Assembly (NCBI GenBank): GCA_030285985.1
Contig: CP127384.1
Span: 1,600,501 to 1,664,500 of the forward strand
DNA length: 64,000 nucleotides
Source of the DNA: Aquidulcibacter paucihalophilus
Lineage (GTDB): Bacteria > Pseudomonadota > Alphaproteobacteria > Caulobacterales > Caulobacteraceae
Direction: 5' to 3'
The notes below the pieces were generated by a model that searched no databases, was not told the origin of the DNA, and worked only from the letters and a program-made list of their open reading frames with translations. Positions 1-8,974 of the stretch are shown piece after piece (position 1 is the first letter of the stretch; every line of letters begins with the position of its first letter). The position numbers and the translations under genes were made by a program.

Positions 1-274
1 GGAGTCGATCAGTCGCACCGATGGGGCCGGCGTCACCGTCTTCCTGCGAGACCCCGATCTGCACGGCCTCGCCGAACGGCTGGCCGGGGTCGAGAAGCCG
101 GCGGCCATTGATCGCTCGATCCGCAACTATGGCGTCGGGGCCCAGATCCTGCTGGATCTCGGCGTGCGCGACATGATCGTAATGAGCTCGACCCGCCCCA
201 ACCCCGCCGCGCTTGAGGGCTATGGCCTGCGCATCGTCGGCTGGCGCGACATGGACGGAGAAGACCAATCGTAA
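1..274 (+). CDS. ribBA: GTP cyclohydrolase II domain, C-terminal end (partial)
   Basis: Only the last 90 codons are inside the window; reading begins at base 2 and stops at TAA 272-274. The end of the protein has the features of GTP cyclohydrolase II: a YGVGAQIL stretch, a LGVRDM stretch and a final GYGLRIVGW segment. The enzyme converts GTP to the pyrimidine precursor of riboflavin. In Caulobacterales this domain is usually fused behind DHBP synthase (RibBA), but the fusion cannot be seen here. The stop codon overlaps the likely beginning of ribH, which supports a riboflavin operon continuing into ribH and nusB. Confidence 0.85.
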   Translation, partial: ESISRTDGAGVTVFLRDPDLHGLAERLAGVEKPAAIDRSIRNYGVGAQILLDLGVRDMIVMSSTRPNPAALEGYGLRIVGWRDMDGEDQS

Positions 275-732
275 GGGATCCCTGGCGCATCCTCATCGTC
301 GAGGCGCGCTTCTATGACGACCTGGCCGACGCCCTGCTGGAGGGGGCGAAGGATGCCCTGCGCGCGCGGGGTGCCGATTTCGACGTGGTCTCCGTGCCCG
401 GCGCCCTTGAGGTCCCGACCGCCATCGCGCTTGCCGAGGAAGCCGGCCGGTTCCCGACCGCGCCCCGCTATGACGGCTATGTGGCCCTAGGCTGCGTGAT
501 CCGTGGCGAAACCTACCATTTCGAGATCGTTTCGGATCAGTCCGCCGCCGCCCTGAGCAACCTCGGTCTGAAGGGACTGGTTATCGGCAACGGCATTCTG
601 ACCACCGAGGACGAGGCCCAGGCCTGGGCCCGGGCGCGGATCAGTGAAGGCGACAAGGGCGGCGGCGCCGCGCGCGCCTGTCTGGACCTCATTGCCTTGC
701 GCAAGCGGCTGCGCGTAGGACTGGGCGCGTGA
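268..732 (+). CDS. ribH: 6,7-dimethyl-8-ribityllumazine synthase with a probable AUC start
   Basis: Lumazine synthase condenses the RibA- and RibB-derived precursors in the penultimate step of riboflavin synthesis. The family N-terminus ([20 protein letters not shown]) is encoded from about base 286, and the catalytic His region ([12 protein letters not shown]) is intact. The frame is open from the TGA at 214-216, but between that stop and the conserved N-terminus there is no ATG, GTG or TTG. The best start is ATC at 268, preceded by GGAG at 257-260 with a 7-base spacer and overlapping the ribBA stop; that gives 154 residues, a normal family length. A start further in would delete the first beta strand. 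CTG at 241 is a weaker alternative. The stop overlaps the GTG of nusB. Confidence 0.85.
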   Translation: MVRDPWRILIVEARFYDDLADALLEGAKDALRARGADFDVVSVPGALEVPTAIALAEEAGRFPTAPRYDGYVALGCVIRGETYHFEIVSDQSAAALSNLGLKGLVIGNGILTTEDEAQAWARARISEGDKGGGAARACLDLIALRKRLRVGLGA

Positions 733-1259
733 CCGAACCCGCCAGCCTTCAATCCGTGCTCGAGCAACTCGCCGAGGCCGAAAAACAGCGCGCCGAGCCG
801 CAGCTGACCAGCCGCCAACGGCGTGCCCGCACCGTCGCGCGCCTCGCCGCCGTCCAGGCGCTCTATCAGATGGAGCTGGCCGGTGAGGGCGTGGACACGG
901 TCATTACCGAGTTCTCGAACCATCGTTTCGACTCCGACATGGAGGGCGAACCTCTGGCCGAGGCCGATGAGGACTATTTCGCCGAGATCGTGCGCGGCGT
1001 GGTCGGGGGGCAGCGCGACATCGACGCCGCCGTGAAGGCGCGGCTGGCCTCGAATTGGCGGCTGGAGCGCCTGGATTCGACCCTGCGTGCCCTGCTGCGG
1101 GCCGGTGCCTGGGAGCTGCGCGACCGCCAGGATGTGCCGCGAGAGATCGTGATCGATGAGTATGTCGAACTGGCCAAGGCCTTCTTCGACGACGCCGAGG
1201 CGAAATTCGTCAATGCGGCGCTGGACGGTGTCGCCCGGGACGTCCGCCCGAAAGCCTGA
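729..1259 (+). CDS. nusB: Transcription antitermination protein NusB
   Basis: NusB binds boxA RNA with NusE (S10) and supports antitermination of rRNA operons. The 176-residue protein shows the all-helical NusB signature: a basic N-terminal stretch ([20 protein letters not shown]), then a core with [16 protein letters not shown] and the C-terminal [20 protein letters not shown] segment. It begins with GTG at 729, overlapping the ribH stop by four bases, so the two are translationally coupled. It is longer than the E. coli protein (about 140 residues) because of an N-terminal extension and an acidic insert around residue 70, as is common in alphaproteobacteria. The ribH-nusB-thiL order is widely conserved. 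Confidence 0.93.
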   Translation: MTEPASLQSVLEQLAEAEKQRAEPQLTSRQRRARTVARLAAVQALYQMELAGEGVDTVITEFSNHRFDSDMEGEPLAEADEDYFAEIVRGVVGGQRDIDAAVKARLASNWRLERLDSTLRALLRAGAWELRDRQDVPREIVIDEYVELAKAFFDDAEAKFVNAALDGVARDVRPKA

Positions 1260-1268
1260 GGTGAACCC

Positions 1269-2258
1269 ATGCCCGCGGTCGATGTCGCCGGCGAGTTCGA
1301 GACCATCCGGCGGCTGTTTGCGCCGCTCGCCCACCCGGAATGGGGCCGGGGGCTGGCGGATGACGTCGCCGTTGTTCCCTCACGCGCCGGATATGACCTC
1401 GTCCTGACCAAGGACGCCCTCGTCGAGGGCGTCCATTTCCTGCCGACCGATCCGCTGGACACTGTGGCCCGCAAGCTGATGCGGGTGAACCTGTCCGATC
1501 TGGCCGCCAAGGGTGCCGAGCCGTTCGGCTATCTGCTGGCCTGCCACTGGTCGCCACGCTGCGGTTGGCCCGAGCGGATGACCTTCGTGGACGGGCTGCG
1601 CGCCGATCAGAAAGCCTTCGGCATCGCTCTGTTGGGCGGGGACACGGTCGCCACGCCCGGACCGGCCAGCTTCTCTATGACGCTGCTGGGCTGGACGCCC
1701 AGGGGACGGACGGTGGGCCGTGCCGGTGCCAGGCCGGGTGATCTGGTGTTCGTCACGGGCGCGATCGGCGACGGCTGGCTGGGGCTGGAAGCGGTGCAGG
1801 GCAGGCTGTCGATCGACGCCGAGCGGGTCGTGGCCCTGTCCGACCACTACCGCGCCCCGATGCCGCGCATCGAGTTCGCGGGACCCGTCCGCGATATGGC
1901 CACGGCCTCGATCGACATATCCGACGGACTGATCGCCGATCTCGGCCATATCGCCGAGGCCGGGCGGGTCGGCATTGAGATCGACCTGGAAGCCGTGCCT
2001 CTGTCCGCCGCCGGCCAGGCGTGGTTCGACGGCCGGGTCGACGCGCAGGCGGCGCTGGAGAAACTGGTCACCGGTGGCGACGACTATGAGATCGCCTTCA
2101 CGGCCTCACCGCGTGACGAGCCGGTCCTGCGCCGGGAAGCGGAGCGTCGTCATCTTCGTCTGACCCGGATCGGCCATGTGACCGCGGGGCAGGGCGTCGT
2201 CGCCCGTCTCGGCGGCCAGCCACTCACATTCGACCGCCCGGGCTTCACGCACGGCTGA
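1269..2258 (+). CDS. thiL: Thiamine-monophosphate kinase
   Basis: ThiL phosphorylates thiamine monophosphate to the cofactor thiamine diphosphate using ATP. The 329-residue length is normal. Family motifs are visible: the N-terminal ADDVAVV and KDALVEGVHF metal- and nucleotide-binding segments, MRVNLSDLAAKGAEP, ALLGGDT, the ISDGLIADLGHI segment and the GGDDYEI loop. It starts 9 bases after the nusB stop with the purine-rich CTGAGGTG just upstream, so it is probably transcribed with ribH and nusB. Confidence 0.94.
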   Translation: MPAVDVAGEFETIRRLFAPLAHPEWGRGLADDVAVVPSRAGYDLVLTKDALVEGVHFLPTDPLDTVARKLMRVNLSDLAAKGAEPFGYLLACHWSPRCGWPERMTFVDGLRADQKAFGIALLGGDTVATPGPASFSMTLLGWTPRGRTVGRAGARPGDLVFVTGAIGDGWLGLEAVQGRLSIDAERVVALSDHYRAPMPRIEFAGPVRDMATASIDISDGLIADLGHIAEAGRVGIEIDLEAVPLSAAGQAWFDGRVDAQAALEKLVTGGDDYEIAFTASPRDEPVLRREAERRHLRLTRIGHVTAGQGVVARLGGQPLTFDRPGFTHG

Positions 2259-2295
2259 CAACGAATTCTCAAGGCGTCGGCTTCACTGTGTCGCC

Positions 2296-2712
2296 ATGCG
2301 CCGTCGTGACCTCATAGCCGCCACCGCCGTTCTGTCTGCTGTCGCCCCCGCGGCCCTGGCCGAGGGCGCGCCTGCCGCCGGCGCGACTCTGAGCATGCCT
2401 GGCGTCGGCCTGCCGATCATTGCCGGTGGGCGACTGCGCAACTACGTCTTCGTGTCGCTTCGCCTGCATCTCGGCGGATCGGCGACGCCGGAGACGATGC
2501 GCGGCAAGGAGGCCTATCTGCGCGACGCCCTGGTGCGCGCCGGTCACCGGACGCCCTTCGTGGTGGCGGGTGACTGGACCCGAATCGATCCAGCGGCCCT
2601 GTCCGCCAGCCTGATCCGGTCGGCGGCGACTATCGCCGGACGCGGCTCGGTGACCCGGGTCGAGATCGTCAGTCAGGTTCCGCGTCGTCGCACCGGTGTC
2701 CAGACCGGCTGA
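2296..2712 (+). CDS. Small exported protein of unknown function
   Basis: The 138-residue product begins with a cleavable-looking signal (basic MRRRD, then a hydrophobic stretch ending in an AALA-type cleavage region near residue 22). The RRRDLIAA start loosely resembles a Tat signal but could equally be Sec. The mature part of about 115 residues has no Cys and no membrane segment; it contains PGVGLPIIAGGRLRNYVFVS and ends in a basic tail. I do not recognise a named family. It lies 37 bases after thiL in the same direction and 170 bases before hppA. Confidence 0.7.
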   Translation: MRRRDLIAATAVLSAVAPAALAEGAPAAGATLSMPGVGLPIIAGGRLRNYVFVSLRLHLGGSATPETMRGKEAYLRDALVRAGHRTPFVVAGDWTRIDPAALSASLIRSAATIAGRGSVTRVEIVSQVPRRRTGVQTG

Positions 2713-2884
2713 TCAATATCGCCTGTTGCGTCGCCTGTCGGTATTTGGCACGTTTCCGCCGCAATTCCCCAAGGACGCAACATGCGTCCGGTGCGCACGG
2801 GGGGACCGGAAGGCGGAAAGAGGCGGCTAACGCCCACCGCGCCAAGGGACCGGGCGTCTGAAGATCACAGGACTTGGAAACGTC

Positions 2885-5032
2885 ATGAGCAACTATCTGT
2901 GGCTGGTCATCGCCGCAGGCGCGCTGGGGGTCCTCTATGGACTGATCCAGACCGCCTCGCTGATGAAGGCCAGTACCGGCAACGACAAGATGCGCGAGAT
3001 CGCCGCGGCGATCCAGGAGGGCGCCTCGGCCTATCTCCGGCGGCAGTACACCACCATCGCCATGGTCGGCGTGGTGATCCTCGTCGCTGCCTATTTCCTG
3101 ATCGGCGAATGGGCCGCCATCGGCTTCGTCATCGGCGCGGTCCTGTCGGGCCTCGCCGGTTTCGCCGGCATGCTGATCTCGGTCAGGGCCAACGTCCGCA
3201 CGGCACAGGCCGCGTCGGAGAGCCTGGCCAAGGGTCTGGACCTGGCCTTCCGCTCGGGTGCCATCACCGGCATGTTCGTGGCGGGCGGCGCGCTTCTGGG
3301 CGTGGCCGGCTACTACGCCATCCTGACGGCGGGCCTGGGCTTCGAGTCCACCAGCCGCGAAGTCATCGACGGCCTCGTCGCGCTCGGCTTCGGTGCCTCG
3401 CTGATCTCCATCTTCGCCCGTCTGGGCGGCGGCATCTTCACCAAGGGTGCGGACGTCGGTGGCGACATGGTGGGCAAGGTTGAGGCGGGTATCCCCGAGG
3501 ATGACCCCCGCAACGCCGCGACCATCGCCGACAACGTGGGCGACAACGTCGGCGACTGCGCCGGCATGGCCGCCGACCTGTTCGAGACCTATGCGGTGAC
3601 CACGGTCGCCACCATGGTGCTGGCGGCGATCTTCTTCCGCGACCAGCCTTACGTCGACACCATGATGCTGCTGCCGCTCGCCATCTGCGGCATCTGCGTT
3701 GTTACCTCGATCATCGGCTCGTTCTTCGTGCGCCTGGGCAAGAGCCAGAACATCATGGGCGCCCTCTACCAGGGATTGATCGTCACCGGCGTGCTGTCGG
3801 CGGTCGCCGTCTATTTCGTCATCGACGGCCTGGTTGCCGGCCCGATTGTCACCAACACCGGCCTGACGATCGAACCGATGAACCTGTTCTGGTCCGGCAT
3901 GGTCGGCCTGCTGGTCACCGCGGCTATCGTGGTGATCACCGAATACTACACCGGCTCGAACTTCCGTCCGGTCCGCTCGGTGGCCAACGCCTCGGTTTCG
4001 GGCCACGGCACCAACGTCATCCAGGGCCTGGCCGTCTCGCTTGAGTCGACCGCCCTGCCGGCGCTGACCATCATCGTCGGCATCGTCGCCTCCTATCAGC
4101 TGGCGGGCCTCTTCGGCATCGCTATCGCCACCACGACCATGCTGGGCGTGGCGGGCATGATCGTGGCGCTGGACGCTTTCGGTCCGGTCACCGACAACGC
4201 CGGCGGCATCGCCGAAATGGCGGGCCTTCCCTCGGAAGTCCGTCACTCGACCGACGCGCTCGACGCGGTGGGCAACACGACCAAGGCCGTCACCAAGGGC
4301 TACGCCATCGGTTCGGCCGGTCTCGGCGCCCTGGTGCTGTTCGCGGCCTATACGTCCGACCTGGACTATTTCGCCGCCAATCCGGACGTCTATCCCTTCT
4401 TCGCCGGCATGGCCGAGATCGATTTCGGCCTGACCAACCCTTACGTCGTCGTCGGCCTGCTGTTCGGGGGGCTGCTGCCCTTCCTGTTCGGCGGCATGTC
4501 GATGATGGCGGTCGGTCGCGCGGCCGAGTCGGTCGTGGCCGAGGTTCGTCGCCAGTTCCGTGAGAACCCGGGCATCATGACCTATGAGGTCAAGCCTGAG
4601 TACGGCAAGGCGGTGGACATCCTCACCAAGGCCGCGATCCGCGAGATGATCGTGCCGTCGCTGCTGCCGGTGCTGTCGCCGATCGTCCTGTTCGTCGCTG
4701 TGCTGTCGATCTCGGACAAGGCCACGGCCTTCGCCGCCCTCGGTGCCATGCTGATGGGCGTCATCGTCACCGGCCTGTTCGTCGCCATCTCGATGACCTC
4801 GGGCGGCGGCGCGTGGGACAACGCCAAGAAGGTCATTGAAGAGGGCTTCACCGACAAGAACGGCGTCGTTCACGGCAAGGGCTCCGAGGCGCACAAGGCC
4901 GCGGTGACCGGCGATACCGTCGGCGATCCCTACAAGGACACCTCCGGTCCGGCGGTGAACCCGATGATCAAGATCACCAACATCGTGGCCCTGCTGCTTC
5001 TCGCAGTCCTGGCCAGCGGCAAGGTGTTCTAG
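2885..5032 (+). CDS. hppA: Membrane-bound proton-translocating pyrophosphatase, potassium-independent type
   Basis: HppA couples hydrolysis of pyrophosphate to proton pumping across the inner membrane. The protein has 715 residues and about 16 hydrophobic segments. The catalytic loop is intact ([20 protein letters not shown] followed by [15 protein letters not shown]), as is the C-terminal [15 protein letters not shown] motif. At the position that separates potassium-dependent from potassium-independent enzymes the sequence reads GNTTKA; Lys there is the independent signature. The GTC-ATG start is preceded by a weak ribosome-binding sequence. Two hairpins follow the stop, the second a clear terminator. 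Confidence 0.97.
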   Translation: MSNYLWLVIAAGALGVLYGLIQTASLMKASTGNDKMREIAAAIQEGASAYLRRQYTTIAMVGVVILVAAYFLIGEWAAIGFVIGAVLSGLAGFAGMLISVRANVRTAQAASESLAKGLDLAFRSGAITGMFVAGGALLGVAGYYAILTAGLGFESTSREVIDGLVALGFGASLISIFARLGGGIFTKGADVGGDMVGKVEAGIPEDDPRNAATIADNVGDNVGDCAGMAADLFETYAVTTVATMVLAAIFFRDQPYVDTMMLLPLAICGICVVTSIIGSFFVRLGKSQNIMGALYQGLIVTGVLSAVAVYFVIDGLVAGPIVTNTGLTIEPMNLFWSGMVGLLVTAAIVVITEYYTGSNFRPVRSVANASVSGHGTNVIQGLAVSLESTALPALTIIVGIVASYQLAGLFGIAIATTTMLGVAGMIVALDAFGPVTDNAGGIAEMAGLPSEVRHSTDALDAVGNTTKAVTKGYAIGSAGLGALVLFAAYTSDLDYFAANPDVYPFFAGMAEIDFGLTNPYVVVGLLFGGLLPFLFGGMSMMAVGRAAESVVAEVRRQFRENPGIMTYEVKPEYGKAVDILTKAAIREMIVPSLLPVLSPIVLFVAVLSISDKATAFAALGAMLMGVIVTGLFVAISMTSGGGAWDNAKKVIEEGFTDKNGVVHGKGSEAHKAAVTGDTVGDPYKDTSGPAVNPMIKITNIVALLLLAVLASGKVF

Positions 5033-5043
5033 GACCCGCTTCC

Positions 5044-5070
5044 TGTCCTCCCGGGTCGCCCGGGAGGACA
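5044..5070. other. Perfect 12-bp inverted repeat after hppA
   Basis: Twelve-base arms (5044-5055 and 5059-5070) surround a 3-base loop TCG, beginning 11 bases after the hppA stop. There is no T tract next to it, so it is not a canonical terminator. It may stabilise the hppA mRNA 3' end against exonucleases, or act together with the terminator 23 bases downstream. Confidence 0.6.
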
Positions 5071-5092
5071 ACGGCGTCCCGAGAATCAGAAA

Positions 5093-5124
5093 GGCCCCGG
5101 AGAGCGATCTCCGGGGCCTTTTTC
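5093..5124 (+). terminator. Rho-independent terminator between hppA and bamE
   Basis: An 11-bp perfect stem (5093-5103 with 5108-5118) closed by a GCGA loop is followed by TTTTTCTC on the plus strand, the classical terminator form. On the minus strand the stem is followed by TTTC, so it may also stop transcription from the convergent bamE gene, although more weakly. Confidence 0.88.
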
Positions 5125-5144
5125 TCTGTCGGTAAGGGCTGCGA

Positions 5145-5621
5145 CTATTCCCGGCGCTGCTGGCCCGGCTGGTCTTCGTCGGTGCGCGGCAGCTGGCCGC
5201 GGCCCACGTTGCCGAGCAGTTGCTCGAGGATGGTCAGCTGACGTCCGCGCGTCGGCGTCTCGCGATCGTTCATGGCGACCCGCTGGCCGTCCTCGAGGCC
5301 GAGGGTGCGGACTTCGGACACCAGACCCGCGTCATTGAAGGTGATCTCGGTCACCGTCCGCTGGGTCACGTGGGGCCGGTTGTAGGTGTATTTCTCGGTC
5401 ACCTGGCTGATGTAGTACCAGACATTGTCGCGCTCGAAGGTCGAGGTCGTCGACGGGGTGCCCAGTCGGGTCAGCACGGTCTGCTTCGTATCCGTACCGG
5501 CGACGATGTCCGCGGGCTTGGCGTCGATCGCCTGGAAGCCGTTCTGGCCCACGACCGGGGCGCAGGCGCTGGTCAGGGCGACAGCCGAAATAGCGGCGAT
5601 CAGGAGTTTCGTACGGAGCAT
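5145..5621 (-). CDS. bamE: Outer membrane assembly lipoprotein BamE (SmpA/OmlA family)
   Basis: BamE is a lipoprotein of the BAM complex that inserts beta-barrel proteins into the outer membrane. The 158-residue protein has a lipoprotein signal with the lipobox LTSAC (Cys at residue 20 from this start). The BamE fold signature follows: IVAGTDTKQTVLTRLGTPS, then DNVWYYISQ and a final beta strand region. ATG at 5621 is preferred because it places the lipobox correctly; a TTG 24 bases upstream is also possible. The C-terminal 30 residues are polar and Gln/Arg-rich. It is transcribed divergently from the Cbp3-like gene at 5711. Confidence 0.9.
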   Translation of the reverse strand: MLRTKLLIAAISAVALTSACAPVVGQNGFQAIDAKPADIVAGTDTKQTVLTRLGTPSTTSTFERDNVWYYISQVTEKYTYNRPHVTQRTVTEITFNDAGLVSEVRTLGLEDGQRVAMNDRETPTRGRQLTILEQLLGNVGRGQLPRTDEDQPGQQRRE

Positions 5622-5710
5622 TTGCGGTGCCTGCGACTTCAACAAGGTCTTTGACCTAACCGGACCCGAGCCTTAGTTCAACGGCACGGCGGAAAAGGGG
5701 CCGTTTGATC

Positions 5711-6238
5711 ATGCTTCAGAATCTGTTCCGATCCCGGCCCCGCGAGCGTCTGGGCCAATCGCTGTATGAAGCGGTGGTGCGCCAGGCCCGTGATCCGGCC
5801 TTCTACACGCGGTTCGGCGTGGCCGACCGTATCGACGCGCGGTTCGAGCTGTACACGCTCCATATCCTGCTTCTGGTCATGCGCTTGCGCGACGAGGGCG
5901 AGCGCGGCGCCGAGGCCGGGCAGGATCTGTTCAACACCTATGTGTCTGCGCTGGACCATGCCCTGCGCGAGCTGGGCGTGGGCGATGTCTCCGTGGGCAA
6001 GAAGATGCGGAAGCTGGGCGAGGCCCTGTACGGCCGCATGACGGCCTGGGAGGGCCCGCTGCGCGACGGTGATGCGCCGGCGCTGGCCGCCAGCATCGCG
6101 CGCAATGTCTATGAGAGCGAGGACATCGCCACCGGCGAGGCCCTGGCCGCCTATGCCATCGCCAGCCGCGCCCGGCTGGCGGCCCAGTCCTTTGATGCCG
6201 TTACACGGGCCCCCGAGTGGGCGGAGACCGCCGCATGA
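5711..6238 (+). CDS. Ubiquinol-cytochrome c chaperone family protein (Cbp3-like)
   Basis: The 175-residue protein matches the ubiquinol-cytochrome c chaperone domain related to mitochondrial Cbp3, which assists cytochrome b/bc1 assembly. It is helical, with the family pattern RFELYTLHILLLVMRLRDEG, then an AGQDLFNTY segment and DVSVGKKMRKLGEALYGR. The start is ATG 5711; a TTG at 5705 lies in frame two codons earlier. It overlaps yceD by four bases (ATGA), a pairing common in alphaproteobacteria. Its exact client here is inferred. Confidence 0.88.
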   Translation: MLQNLFRSRPRERLGQSLYEAVVRQARDPAFYTRFGVADRIDARFELYTLHILLLVMRLRDEGERGAEAGQDLFNTYVSALDHALRELGVGDVSVGKKMRKLGEALYGRMTAWEGPLRDGDAPALAASIARNVYESEDIATGEALAAYAIASRARLAAQSFDAVTRAPEWAETAA

Positions 6239-6747
6239 CCCTGCCCGATCTGCCGTACAGCGAGCCCGTGCGCCTCCACCAGGTCGCCGGGGGCGTGAAG
6301 CGGACGCTGGAGCCCGATGCGGCGGCGCGTGCGCGGATCGTCAAGGCGCTGGACCTTGCATCCCTGGACGCCTTCACCGCGGAGATGGAACTGGCACCGT
6401 CGCCTGCGGGCTGGCGGCTGTCCGGGCGGGTGCGCGCCAGCCTCGCCCAGACCTGCGGAATCACTCTCGAGCCACTGCCGCTCGAGGTCGACGCCCCCTT
6501 CACCCTGAACCTCGCCGAGGCGGTGGAGGAAGAGTCCGACGAGATCGTCATCACCATGGACGACGAATCGCCCGACCTGATCGAGAACGGCCAGGTTGAT
6601 CTGGGCCAGTACGCCGTCGAACAACTGGCCCTCCGGCTGGATCCGTTCCCGCGCAAGCCGGGCGCAGAGTTCGTCCAACCGCCCGAACCCGCTGAAATTT
6701 CTCCGTTCGCGGTCCTGAAGCAACTTCGGCCTTCCGACGAAGGTTGA
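6235..6747 (+). CDS. yceD: YceD family protein (DUF177)
   Basis: The 170-residue protein belongs to the YceD/DUF177 family, which usually neighbours rpmF and plsX and has been linked to 23S rRNA metabolism. Visible features are the AELAPSPAGWRLSGRV-like strand region, CGITLEPLPLEVDAPF, then an acidic segment and DLGQYAVEQLALRLDPFPRKPG near the C-terminus. ATG 6235 overlaps the stop of the preceding gene, so the upstream in-frame start at 6217 is unlikely. No rpmF lies between this gene and plsX. Confidence 0.88.
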   Translation: MTLPDLPYSEPVRLHQVAGGVKRTLEPDAAARARIVKALDLASLDAFTAEMELAPSPAGWRLSGRVRASLAQTCGITLEPLPLEVDAPFTLNLAEAVEEESDEIVITMDDESPDLIENGQVDLGQYAVEQLALRLDPFPRKPGAEFVQPPEPAEISPFAVLKQLRPSDEG

Positions 6748-6841
6748 CGCAGGGGCGACGTGGTTGCATCCCCCCGATGCGGCGCTATCGTCGCCAAAAC
6801 TGACAAGCGCCGGGCTGACGGCGCGACGGAGTCGAAACGAC

Positions 6842-7924
6842 TTGTCATCCCCTATCCTGATTTCGCTCGACGCCATGGGCGGGGACCACGGTCCGTCCGT
6901 TGTGGTGCCCGGCGTGCGTGACTACCGCCAGCGTCATGGCGGCGAAGGCGTCCGGTTCCTCCTCCACGGCGATGAGACCGCGATCCGCGCCGAAATGGTC
7001 AAGGCCGGCCTGACCGACGATGTCTGCATCGTGCGTCACACCGACAAGGTCGTGGCCATGGATGAAAAGCCCGCCCAGGCGATGCGGCGCGGCAAGGGCT
7101 CCAGCCTCTGGAACGCCATCGAGGCGGTCAAACTGGGCGAGGCCGGGGCCGTGGTGTCCGCGGGCAACACCGGTGCCCTGATGGCCATTTCCAAACTGCT
7201 GCTGCGGATGTCTGCGCCCGGACTGGAAAGGCCCGCCATTGTGGCGAGCTGGCCGACTCCCAAGGGCGTCACGGCCGTGCTCGACGTGGGTGCCAATATC
7301 GAGAGCGACGCGGCGCAGCTGGTCGAGTTCGCGATCATGGGCGAGGCCTTCATGACCGCCGTCCACGGCGTCGCAAAGCCGACCATCGGCATTCTGAACG
7401 TCGGCTCGGAAGACGTGAAGGGCCACGAGGAGGTGCGCGAGGCGGCACGTCTGCTGCGCGAGGGCGGCTTCGGGCTGGACTATTTCGGCTTCGTCGAGGG
7501 CACCGACATCGCCAAGGGCACGGTGGATGTGGTCGTGACCGACGGCTTCACGGGCAATATCGCGCTGAAGACGGCCGAAGGGGTGGCCAAATTCATCGCC
7601 GGCCTGATGAAGGAGGCCCTGACCTCCAGCCTGACGTCGAAGCTGGGCGCTCTGCTGGCGATGCCGGCCCTGAAGCGCATGAGCCGGAAGATCGACCCCA
7701 ATGCCAACAACGGCGGCCCCCTGCTGGGCCTCAACGGCATTGTGGTGAAAAGCCATGGCGGGGCGACGGCGGGCGGCTTTGGTGCCGCGATCCGCGTCGC
7801 TGTCGAACTGGCCCGCAGCGACTATATGGAAAAGGTCGGGGCGAACCTGCAGCGGCTGACGGCCCTGCTTGAAAGCCCCATCGTCAATTCGGCGGATGAA
7901 CCCGCCGGGGAGAGCATTCAGTGA
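6842..7924 (+). CDS. plsX: Phosphate acyltransferase PlsX
   Basis: PlsX converts acyl-ACP to acyl-phosphate for the first step of phospholipid synthesis at the membrane. The conserved ISLDAMGGDHGP start, a SAGNTGALMA stretch and the VTDGFTGNIALKTAEG loop identify it. The start is taken as TTG 6842, with GGAG at 6828-6831; an in-frame ATG at 6764 would add 26 residues that do not fit the family. The product is 360 residues. The stop overlaps the fabH start (GTGA), indicating coupling. Confidence 0.94.
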   Translation: MSSPILISLDAMGGDHGPSVVVPGVRDYRQRHGGEGVRFLLHGDETAIRAEMVKAGLTDDVCIVRHTDKVVAMDEKPAQAMRRGKGSSLWNAIEAVKLGEAGAVVSAGNTGALMAISKLLLRMSAPGLERPAIVASWPTPKGVTAVLDVGANIESDAAQLVEFAIMGEAFMTAVHGVAKPTIGILNVGSEDVKGHEEVREAARLLREGGFGLDYFGFVEGTDIAKGTVDVVVTDGFTGNIALKTAEGVAKFIAGLMKEALTSSLTSKLGALLAMPALKRMSRKIDPNANNGGPLLGLNGIVVKSHGGATAGGFGAAIRVAVELARSDYMEKVGANLQRLTALLESPIVNSADEPAGESIQ

Positions 7925-8898
7925 GCGTAGTCCGCAGCGCCGTGACCGGCGTCGGCTCCTTCCTGCCGGAACAGGTCGTCACCAACGCCGATCTCGCGAA
8001 GATCGTCGACACCTCGGACGAGTGGATCCAGGAACGGACGGGCATCAAGCAGCGCCACCGTGCCCGGGATGACCAGCCGACCAGCGACCTTGCCACCGAG
8101 GCCGCCAGACGGGCCCTGGTCGACGCCGGGCGCACCGCCGCCGATGTCGATCTGATCATCGTCGCCACGACCACGCCCGACATGACCTTCCCGTCGGTCG
8201 CCTCCATCGTGCAGCGCAAGCTGGGGGCCCCGACCTGCATCGCCTTCGACGTCCAGGCGGTTTGTTCGGGGTTCGTCTATGCGCTCAGCGTAGCGGACGG
8301 CTTTGTTGCCCGAGGGCTGGCGAAATGCGCCCTGGTCATCGGGGCCGAGGAGATGACCCGGCTGATGGACTGGACCGACCGGTCGACCTGCGTGCTGTTC
8401 GGCGACGGGGCCGGCTGCGTGGTGGTCGAGCCGCGCGAAGGGCAGGGGACCAAGGCGGACCAGGGCCTTCTGGGCTTCGCCCTGCGCTGCGACGGGACCA
8501 AGACCGATCTTCTGTATGTCGACGGCGGTCCCGCCACGACCGGGACTGTTGGTCACCTTCGGATGGCCGGGAACCAGGTCTTCCGCCATGCCGTGGTCAA
8601 TATCGCGGAAGCCATCACCTCCGCCTGCGCCGCTTCCGGCATCGAGGTCGCTGATGTCGACTGGTTCGTGCCGCACCAGGCCAACCAGCGCATCATCAAG
8701 GGCGTCGGCGACCGGCTGGGCCTCGACGAAAACAAGGTCATCTCGACCGTGGCCATGCACGCCAACACCTCGGCGGCTTCCATCCCGCTGGCCCTGGATT
8801 CAGCGATTCAGGACGGCCGGATCAAGCGCGGCGATCTGGTCCTGCTGGAGGCCATGGGCGGCGGTCTGACCTGGGGCGCATGCGCGTTTCGTCTCTGA
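7921..8898 (+). CDS. fabH: Beta-ketoacyl-ACP synthase III
   Basis: FabH starts fatty acid synthesis by condensing an acyl-CoA with malonyl-ACP. All three catalytic residues are present in their motifs: Cys in DVQAVCSGFVYAL, His in VPHQANQRI, and Asn in HANTSAAS. The 325-residue length is standard. It begins with GTG overlapping the plsX stop by four bases, so acyl chain initiation and the first phospholipid acyl donor are made from one message. Confidence 0.95.
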   Translation: MSVVRSAVTGVGSFLPEQVVTNADLAKIVDTSDEWIQERTGIKQRHRARDDQPTSDLATEAARRALVDAGRTAADVDLIIVATTTPDMTFPSVASIVQRKLGAPTCIAFDVQAVCSGFVYALSVADGFVARGLAKCALVIGAEEMTRLMDWTDRSTCVLFGDGAGCVVVEPREGQGTKADQGLLGFALRCDGTKTDLLYVDGGPATTGTVGHLRMAGNQVFRHAVVNIAEAITSACAASGIEVADVDWFVPHQANQRIIKGVGDRLGLDENKVISTVAMHANTSAASIPLALDSAIQDGRIKRGDLVLLEAMGGGLTWGACAFRL

Positions 8899-8974
8899 GG
8901 CGATTTCCGGCTTTCCATTTGACGACGCTTGGCCTTTTATGTCCGTTGACCGACCTTTGGAGGGGAGCGGACCA

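Noticed and set aside
2752..2775. TTGGCACG element upstream of hppA, looking like a sigma-54 -24 box
   Set aside because: The -12 GC-containing element at the correct spacing is missing.
6764..6841. Longer PlsX starting at ATG 6764
   Set aside because: It adds 26 residues not in the family; TTG 6842 has GGAG at a good distance and the family N-terminus follows immediately.
8939..8974. ATG 8939 as the start of IhfA
   Set aside because: No ribosome-binding site and an atypical extension; TTG 8975 has GGAGGGG upstream and yields the usual length.
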